Source of the DNA: Terebella lapidaria
Taxonomy: Eukaryota; Annelida; Polychaeta; Terebellida; Terebellidae
Direction of reading: 5' to 3'
Assembly: GCA_949152475.1 (NCBI GenBank)
Contig: OX424570.1
Location: 22,936,694-23,000,693 of the forward strand
DNA length: 64,000 bases
Shown here: in pieces, positions 56,395 through 64,000 of the stretch
Numbering within the stretch: position 1 is the first letter of the stretch
How the letters are laid out: every line of letters starts with the position of its first letter
Position numbers and translations under genes: made by a program
The notes under the pieces: model-generated
What the model saw: the letters and a program-made list of their open reading frames with translations, nothing else
Told to the model about the DNA's origin: nothing
The model's database searches: none

Positions 56395-56745
56395 ATTTTT
56401 ACTTCGAATTTCAACTTGAAACCAAGTTTGGCATATATTATGAATTAAAACATAATTTATGGTGAAAAGATCGATCTGGCTCCAATTTCGTCATCTTGAA
56501 ATGCAGTTTTGTTAAACTTTTACTTTGAATTTCAGCTTGAAACCAAGTTTGGCACATATTATAAGTCAAAATTTAATTTATGGTGAAAAGTTTGATCTGG
56601 CTCCAATTTCGTCTTCTTGAAATGTAGTTTTGGTCAACTTTTACTTTGAATTTCAACTTGGAACCAAGTTTGGCACATAGTATGAGTTGAATTATAACTT
56701 ATGGTGAAAAGTTCTATCTGGCTCCAATTTCGTTATTTTATCGAA
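56395..56745 (+). repeat. ~119-bp tandem repeat, three copies
   Basis: ACTTTGAATTTCAACTTG, ACCAAGTTTGGCACATA and GATCTGGCTCCAATTTCGTC recur three times. A different unit from the preceding array. Confidence 0.85.
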
Positions 56746-56930
56746 CATCTCGAAATGGAAATTCGTGTGCAGTGATTTCAGTGGTGATCATGAATTCGAC
56801 CTACAATAAGCTTGACACTCACAATGTACATGTACATCAGTAATATATTTGGGGCAACAGTGATTATAGGGCTACGGGGGATACACCCAAGCGGTCGTAG
56901 GCGACCGGAAGCGTCTAGTTCATCCATTCT

Positions 56931-57050
56931 ACCATAATTTTGTATATATTGGTCAAATGTTTGTATCATTTCACAATGTTTTCTTTATGTAAAGCGCCAT
57001 CGAATGTATTTTTTATTACAGTGAAGAGCGCTATACCAAGTCCAATAAAC
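56931..57050 (+). mobile_element. Probable 3' UTR of the interrupted non-LTR element
   Basis: TGTAAAGCGCCATCGAATG and GAAGAGCGCTATACC form the hairpin-like AGCGC pair common in 3' tails of non-LTR elements. It continues the fragment at 55372 after the inserted element. Confidence 0.45.
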
Positions 57051-57672
57051 TTAAACTTAGTTATTTTGTATATCGAAGTTCTGCTCCGACACCTCACACT
57101 TATTGATATTGATTACTGTAATGTACCCGGAATTTCTCGACGAAATTCAGCCACGAGGCGAGTAAAAACACAAGACTTGTATCTGTCTAGAGCTACATGT
57201 AACTGGACGCTGATGTATTTTTGTAACACATTGGGAGTGTTTTGGTAGTTATCTGCCTGCACAGGCTAGCATTGATATGCTACTTCTCAAAACAGAACGT
57301 ACACAACATTTTTTTAGCGAAATTCATTCCCAAACTGCAGAGTTATAGCCCAAATAAAACATACCAGTAGTTGGCTGACAAGACATGGAACCTGACTGAT
57401 AAGCAACCTTAACACTTTGGGAGAGTTTTTGGTAGTTATTTGCCTGCTCAGGCTAGCACGGATATGCTACATTTGTAACTCATAAAAGCTGAAAATGAAT
57501 CATAAAATCCTAAAAAAATATAATTATACTTAAAATACCCTACAATAATATTAAAATATACATTGGTAAGGATCAGATCCACTGTTTCGACATATGATGC
57601 AGTATACAATAGTTTTTTTGTTCTCTGCACATTGATCAGGAATGAACATCATAAGAACTGAAAGTATAATCA
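57051..57672 (+). repeat. Duplicated SET-gene flank, piece 2
   Basis: GAAGTTCTGCTCCGACACC, TATTGATATTGATTACTG and GGGAGTGTTTTGGTAG match 62045-62500. The copies share insertions and deletions but are moderately diverged. Confidence 0.75.
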
Positions 57673-57855
57673 TATCTGCTAATGTTATTTCAAAGTACTG
57701 ATTCGCCAGCCGCAATTCAGTGTAGTACATTTTCACGGTGTTTTTAATCCCCCGAAACCTAACCCCCGCACGAACTCATGCAAACATACACACACTGAAT
57801 TACACGGACACGTCACAACTTATAAAACACACAACACACTTACAAGCAGCACACC

Positions 57856-58492
57856 AGGTATGGTTTCGCCTATTCTTGGCGGCAAACGGCCGTTTCACGC
57901 CAGTTCTGGGCGGCAACGCCGCCTCTCGGCGTTAGTGCAGACTATTCTCGGCGGCAACAAGCAGACAAAATCCAAGACAACACGCTTCTTTGTACATTTT
58001 CTTGTATTCATGTGAATTGTCAATAAATTCTGACGACGGAACTTTTAGGCATATCCCCTGTCCATAAATCTCTGTTTGACACGCTAACAGTTCAGCCCAT
58101 AATCACAATCAATGCCACAAAATGTGTGGTCTTGCGATATCGCTCATTTTGTCAACATGTCTGGATTTATCTCTTCACTTCTTATGACAAATGCCGGATT
58201 ATATTTTTTACAGGGACTGCAGACCTGATGATATATATAATAGCATGTAGATTTGACGTCAACTTGCACGTTTATTGATGTAATCATATTTTGTACCAAT
58301 ATTTTTGTGGTAACGACTATTCTATGCGGCGGCAAAGCCTAATCTCGGCGGGCTTGCATGCATGTGATGTTGAGCTTAATTTTATATGAGTATTTACTAG
58401 TGAATTTATGTTAACGCCGAGAGGCGGCGTTGCCGCCCAGAACAGGCGTGAAACGGCCGTTTGCCGCCGAGAATAGGCAAAACCATTACCTA
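57856..58492. mobile_element. GC-rich inverted-repeat element (~636 bp, ~76-bp arms)
   Basis: Left arm GGTTTCGCCTATTCTTGGCG ... CGCCGCCTCTCGGCGTTA, right arm TAACGCCGAGAGGCGGCG ... CGAGAATAGGCAAAACC, nearly perfect inverted copies. The interior is AT-rich with further GGCGGCAA motifs. No ORF. Confidence 0.85.
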
Positions 58493-58967
58493 GTGTGAGC
58501 AGTATATCTATTCAGCAAAGCACCCCACAATCACCTTAGCAACGAATGTCGCACGAACATCACAACTAATCACGACTTGTACAAGGCACCATATTACACC
58601 CTCATAACTTCCGGAAAAGAAGCACACGTTGAAGTACAGCGAGATCAGCCATATATTGAAATTTGTGGAGCAGAAAGAATGGATTCACTTTGTCTTAAAA
58701 CGAGCGGACTAATTATATGCTACAGCAGATAAAACTATTGTTATAACAATAGCCGAATATTTCGGCTGTGAACCCTTATACTTTCGGTTGGGTAACACCT
58801 CGCCTGAGTGAGAAACTGTGTGCGTGAGTGAGGCCCATTAGTCCTTCGCCCTGTTCGGATAATGAACTGTATGACAAGGATCAGTACGTGTCGGTTCTTG
58901 CATAGTCATCTAAACAATGCGATCAGTTCTGGGTTCGTATTTATCCCGTGCAAAAATACATCACACC

Positions 58968-59475
58968 GGTTTTCTCGCAGACCAATACTAGTTTGAAATT
59001 GGATATTGATAAAACTCACTCTTTGCCTCATCACTGACAATTGGCGCACATTGCTACAACTAACACCATCTAATCACCTTGCTATTGTGGCTGCTGCTTC
59101 AGTTTATAACCGCCTATAGTACCCTATGTTTTTCGCTTCATTTTCAACGCTTCATGTGATCATTGTTATATGATTACGCGGTTGGTGGATATTGTTCTGA
59201 ACTGCGTTATAATAGAAATGATTGTTCAATATGTGTTCGTGACTACATGATCAACTGCTCAGAACAATGGATTAATATATTATTATATTGTTTTATTTTT
59301 AAATCACTGATTACTCATTAACAAACCCCTTTTTCAACTCTGATGTTCATATATACATACATATATATATCAAGGAATCGCAAGCATTAAAGAGTTCTCG
59401 TATCATTGTTACTTCACCACACATTGCTCGAGAAATAAACCCACGATTATAGTCATAACATATCCCTAGAACACG
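58968..59475 (+). repeat. Duplicated SET-gene flank, piece 3
   Basis: GGATATTGATAAAACTCACT, TCATCACTGACAATTGGCGC and CTATTGTGGCTGCTGCTTC match 62510-62975 with few differences. Confidence 0.85.
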
Positions 59476-59746
59476 TTTATACTTGAAATGTACACACAAA
59501 TTTATGAGTTGCGTATTGTATATTGGCTTGTGTTGAATTTTGTGTATGTTAATATTCCATGCTGCCTGATACCTTTTCGAATTCCGGAGGACGCTAAAAA
59601 AAAGTCTAATACAACACTGCATGAACCAATAAATGCGTTCAATGCCTGTTTAGGTACATATGTTTCTCAACTAATGTGGGGAGAGTTAGATGGATAATGA
59701 AGAAACACAGGTGATAATCAATGCAAGACCGGTTTGATATGCTATA

Positions 59747-59926
59747 CAAATATTTTCACCTTTTGGCATATTGTGGAATGTACTGCGTGGAAATCAAGCG
59801 AAAACAAATATCTTCACCTTTTGGCATATTGTGGAATGTACTGCGTGGAAATCAAGCGAAAACAAATATCTTCACCTTTTGGCATATTGTGGAATGTACT
59901 GCGTGGAAATCAAGCGAAAACAAACT
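59747..59926 (+). repeat. 58-bp tandem repeat, three copies
   Basis: CACCTTTTGGCATATTGTGG, AATGTACTGCGTGGAAATC and AAGCGAAAACAAATATCTT repeat with exact 58-bp spacing (59761, 59819, 59877) and almost no divergence. Overlapping frames of 77-87 codons are by-products. Confidence 0.92.
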
Positions 59927-60254
59927 TTATAGTCAGGTACATTTGTTTCATTATATGCTATCGATAAAAGGAAAGAGTATATAATGTCAAGAGTCCAGGC
60001 ATTTACATGCTAGTTTGATATATAGCTTTATTTTCAAACCGAGTATGTTTAATTGAGTTTGATCATTATTTTATGAACACCTGTGTTTTTTACTGGCTTG
60101 CACAAGTATTGTGTTCCAATGTTGTGCACTACCAATCTTTCATTTTAATAAGAATCAATACTATTCTAGTGTTAAGATGACACAACACTGACAAACTATT
60201 GGCAGGTCAACACATTTCCGGGACACAAATATTTGTACATGGTCATTGGTCACT

Positions 60255-61609
60255 ATGAATATTCTAGTCACATCAGGTATGTATTGTGTCTATTGCAGTG
60301 AATGGTTGACGAGTAACGACTACTATTTGTACCAGCTGGCAACTAATGAGTGGATTTTGACAAATCAGCATATTGTGATTAGTTCTACTCCAAGTTCCGA
60401 GTACTCATAACATTCTGAAATTTGAAATATGAAACCATGTCGCAATCAGGACAAAAGAGACACAAAGGAATTCCACAAAGCTCTCATCACCGTAAAATCC
60501 TGGCCTGCTCGGACGTAAATTTGTGGTATAAATACAGGAATTTTCATTGTGGCAGTATGATTTGTTATCAGGGTGCAACATGCCTTAGTTTCAATAACCA
60601 ATTATATATTCAGCTGTAGTAATTTCTGCTTTACAGAACTGCTCTATCTATTAGTTGTGTTATATGTCGAGCCTGACGACAACTAAAGATCCAGAAACCG
60701 TGAGTTATGAATATTCCGGGGACGAAGTGGAGTGTCCAGATCCAGATTCTCGAGGATTCATACTGGATCTTATTTATGCCTCGAATAAAGTGAGAATCTC
60801 TTATATACACTGATCAAGATTACGGCATTGGACACATTCATAATATACGGAGTGATTCTCATTTCATACATATGTGCTGAATACAAATAATTAATTGTGG
60901 CTGGTAAAATGAACAATCAGAAATAACTTGACATTGAAAATGTACAAGTTGACATTGAAAAACAAATCAGTATACCTATATTTCACACTGATTATTAAGA
61001 AAACTACATTCGTTGTACCAGATAGCAATAGGTGCCCCCTACCGGGCGTATAGAACAGCCCCTGAAGGGTGGGTCACGTTGGGCGAATCCACTGTCCCGG
61101 GGGCGGGTCTAGGGGCGTTTGCAGCTACTTTCATCCCCAGGCATACATGGCTTGGAGAGTATGAAGGGGAGATAGTCACTGTCAATGAAACCCAAGAAAT
61201 TGAGGACTACAATTCCGATTATGCTTGGTTGGTGAGTATAGATGATGTCTCAATCAATATTTTCTAGACTCAACAGATTATATATCGATAACTGTGTAGC
61301 TGTTTCTGTCAGATTCATACATCTGGATTTTGTATTGTTTGACAGGTGACGAAGTCTGGATTAATCTTCTTCGCTGTAGATGCTCAGTTTGAAGTAAGTT
61401 CTAACTGGCCTCGCTATGTAAACTGTGCGCGCCATATATCCGAGGAAAATGTCAAAGCAACCTTTTGTTATGGTCACGTGTTCTATATGACATCACGGGA
61501 TATCCCTCCAAGTACTGAACTGCTTGTATACTATGGGGACCATTATGCGGAAGAGCTCGGTATAGATGTGGTTAATTATAATAATTTGAATGCTGTGCAA
61601 TCCTTGTGA
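60255..61609 (+). CDS. PRDM9-like PR/SET-domain protein, paralogue C, 5' frame broken
   Basis: Exons by homology: 60255-60276, 60637-60789, 61022-61231, 61346-61609. Exon 2 is 153 nt, one more than in A and B, from an extra base near 60650. Reading from the exon-1 ATG, the frame ends at TAA about 13 codons later. Translation could instead begin at the exon-2 ATG (60664), which keeps the acidic linker and the whole PR/SET domain in frame (STVPGAGLGAF, SNWPRYVNCAR, ELLVYYGDHYAEELGI). That would lose the hydrophobic N-terminus. It is therefore either a young pseudogene or an N-terminally altered enzyme. All GT-AG junctions are kept. Confidence 0.65.
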
Positions 61610-61740
61610 TATTAGTTATTTGATTGCATGAAAGAAGATATTTTTGTTGCTTTTACCATTAATGGGTCATGCAATAAGAGGTAAAGGTATTTATTACATA
61701 CAGTTGTCTGTTCCATTTCATCATGTTTCATACCGAGAAA

Positions 61741-61746
61741 AATAAA
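61741..61746 (+). terminator. Candidate poly(A) signal of SET paralogue C
   Basis: AATAAA 132 bases after the stop codon at 61607-61609. Position is plausible, unproven. Confidence 0.35.
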
Positions 61747-61879
61747 ATTTGACTTACTCACGTAATACCACATATGCAGCCAGAATTTTATGATGCCAAC
61801 ATAAAAAACCGGTTGGAAAATAACACTTCCCTGTAACAAACGTTATTTCTGCAACAAATATCTTTTAAAATATCTGCTG

Positions 61880-62975
61880 TATATCGCTTACTGCTTGTCA
61901 GATATTTCTTACATTTCAGGAGCTAAATGTAATGTAGACTAAATGTTGAACAGATGTGGATGAACAATCAATACGCTACTTACAACCTGTCCATTTTGTG
62001 ATCTCAAAGACTGCTACTGCACAAAATTTTAGTTATTTTATATAACAAAGTTCTGCTATGGCACCTTATACTTATTGATATTGATCATTGTAATGTACCG
62101 GAAATTTTTCGATGAAAATAAGCCACGATGCCCAGTAAAATCGAATGCTTGACATGAACCGAAAGAAAACACTCATATTTGTCTAGAAATATTGGAGCTG
62201 GACGCTGATATATATTTTTCAACACATTGGGAGTGTTTTTGGTAGTCATCTGCCTTCCCAGGCTACCACCGACATACTACTCCTAACTTGAGAGCTGAGA
62301 AAGCTTAGAAGGAAAGCTGAGAATGAATCATAGGACTATAATTATACTTGAAACACACTGCTCTAAGATTGAGATATACCTTGGTATCAATTGGATCCAT
62401 TCTTTTGACATATTATTCTGTATAAAATATTGTACTTTTCTGTGCTGAGTAGCACACTGATAAGGATTGAAGATCATAATAACTGAATGTATAAACATAG
62501 CTGCTCTTCTCGCACACCAATACTAGTTCGAAATTGGATATTGATAAAACCCACTCTTTGCCTCATCACTGACAATTGGCGCACCTTGCTACAACTAACA
62601 CCATCTAATCACCTTGCTATTGTGGCTGCTGCTTCAGTTTAAACCCGCATATAGTACCCTATGTTAACTCTTCATCTTTAAGGCTGCATGTGATCACTAT
62701 TATATGACTGCGTGATTGGTGGGTATTGTTCTGAACTGCGCTAGATATAAAATAATTGTTCAATATGTGTTCATGACTACATGATCAGTTGCCCAGAACA
62801 ATGGATTCATATCTTGTTATATTGTCTTATTTTTTAAATCACTGATTACTCATTAACAAACTCTTTTTCAAATCTGGTGTTCAAATAATCACAAGCATTA
62901 AAAAGTTCTCGTATCATTGTAATTTCCCCACACATTGCTTGAGAAACAAACCCACGAGTATAGTCATAACATATC
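61880..62975 (+). repeat. SET paralogue C downstream flank, uninterrupted copy
   Basis: Contiguous counterpart of the three pieces at 55218, 57051 and 58968. It shows the ancestral order before the insertions in the other copy. No coding content seen. Confidence 0.75.
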
Positions 62976-63505
62976 CCTGTTTTTCACCATTAATTGGTGT
63001 GGTTGGCCATGAGCGTGTAACAAATTCAATGCTCTCCATCATGTAATGATTTATTTTGCAATGAACAACATTCTCCATTGGTAGTTCCATTGACAGCTTC
63101 CATATGTGCTGATGCGGAATATGACACAGAACTTAAATTTGGTATTACACATTCCCTCTTTGTAGTACTGGCGTCCTAAAGTCCCTAAACAATGCCATAA
63201 AAGGTTAATACTCATGCCAGATATGTTCATTTTCGTTATTTTGCAGCAACACAAAGGGGCTATCACCCATAAACATTTCGTATAATGCCCAACTATCTAA
63301 ATATAATATGTTGGGAGATATATAATATATATACAGCATAATTCTACAATGCTATTTTGAATCAGTGAGTTGGTTTCGTCAAATTTCAGTATAAAATCAG
63401 AAATATGTATACTGAGTATACTGTATACTGAGTGAATATTTAATACAAAAAAAATAGAAGTAGAATGCTGACCTATGAAAAACATGTATGTCACACACTC
63501 GAATT
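62976..63505. other. Intergenic, no recognised feature
   Basis: AT-rich. Short minus-strand frames (63051-63266, 63297-63527) have no domain support. Confidence 0.5.
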
Positions 63506-63832
63506 CTGTCCCCGAGGATACCATCAACTCAGTAGCCTTTTGGCTTGTGATTAGGTATTTATGTACTTGTCATATATCTATTCCATGGGGTTAGTTTCGG
63601 ATTTCTAAATTATTTTCATGGGTTGTTGGGCAGTTGTATACTAATTCCATCAGGTGTACAGTAGAAACAACTACATTATCCACACTGTCTGCCCCTGATG
63701 ACGCCAGTGTGTCTTTTGATAAGTATTTGGTTGGGCTTTGTTTCTATTGCAAAATGTTGTATTTTACGTTTGTTACTGGAATCATCAAAATTTGACTGTA
63801 TTGGTGGTAATAGATTGATACTTACACTCGAT
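63506..63832 (-). repeat. Satellite-monomer copy with part of the hairpin module
   Basis: GTCCCCGAGGATACCATCAA and CTCAGTAGCCTTTTGGCTTG open the copy; it ends GGTAATAGATTGATACTTAC. Reverse orientation, close to consensus. Confidence 0.9.
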
Positions 63833-64000
63833 TCCCACAACTTATGATAAAATTTCCAAGGCAAACACAACATCTCTGGTCCAGATGATAATATAGTAAT
63901 ATCCCCATGTGTGTGCCTGGAGAATACAGCTCATTAGGAGGGGGGGATTACTTTGTGGACTGGAAGTGGTCTACATGCGCACAACAATTTCTATTTGACA
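63833..64000. other. Window end, nothing recognised
   Basis: No feature supported in the last 168 bases. Confidence 0.5.

Larger units (their letters stand above)
55465..56930. mobile_element. CCCCCGAAC-type repeat element
   Basis: Starts TATCCCCCGAACAAAGTTCG (with a GAACAAAGTTC hairpin) and has the inverted CGGGGGATA near 56874-56883, then runs to GCGTCTAG. It splits a non-LTR fragment. Internal ~120-bp tandem repeats are listed separately. No transposase seen. Confidence 0.55.

Noticed and set aside
59721..59984. 87- and 77-residue ORFs
   Set aside because: Produced by the 58-bp triplication read in shifting frames.

Overview
This is eukaryotic, metazoan genomic DNA: AT-rich, split genes with GT-AG introns, animal extracellular domains (EGF, P-type trefoil), PRDM9-like PR/SET domains and a dense layer of transposable elements and satellites. 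The repertoire (permuted GIY-YIG Penelope-like elements, GGTTACCGG-bounded elements, many hairpin MITEs) suggests a marine invertebrate, most likely a bivalve mollusc. That species guess is inference; no ribosomal or mitochondrial marker is present.

Layout. 1-1.9 kb: GC-rich block with the 3' end of an unrecognised ORF and a possible 3' LTR. 1.9-7.1 kb: a ~365-bp satellite organised as a 2,388-bp higher-order repeat. 10.4-13.3 kb: a four-exon gene for a small secreted protein (signal peptide, PAN/apple-like segment, two EGF domains, trefoil). 14-23.4 kb: dispersed copies of the satellite monomer and GGTTACCGG elements, some nested. 23.75-30.66 kb: two full and one partial head-to-tail units of a Penelope-like retroelement of the permuted Naiad type (GIY-YIG N-terminal to RT); unit 2 has an intact 1,001-residue ORF, unit 1 an 8-bp deletion. 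30.8-32 kb: decayed non-LTR retrotransposon 3' end.

32.3-34.1 kb (minus), 37.8-39.3 kb (plus) and 60.3-61.6 kb (plus): three paralogous four-exon genes for ~215-residue proteins consisting essentially of one PRDM9-like PR/SET domain, without KRAB or zinc fingers. Copy C carries a 1-nt insertion in exon 2. Parts of their flanks are duplicated too.

40-53.1 kb: a large repeat complex. A 75-bp tandem array is interrupted by an ~8.6-kb foldback-like element (about 44293-52912) flanked by an 8-bp direct repeat. Its inverted arms are arrays of a 69-bp palindrome-containing unit plus a unique segment; its core holds ~105-bp and ~122-148-bp tandem repeats. 54.4-64 kb: more satellite-monomer copies, nested insertions, a GC-rich inverted-repeat element and duplicated flanks of the SET genes.

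The four host genes show no sign of working as one pathway. The main links between regions are shared repeats. The most notable is a ~70-nt hairpin-forming module found both at the Penelope unit junctions and between monomers of the 365-bp satellite.
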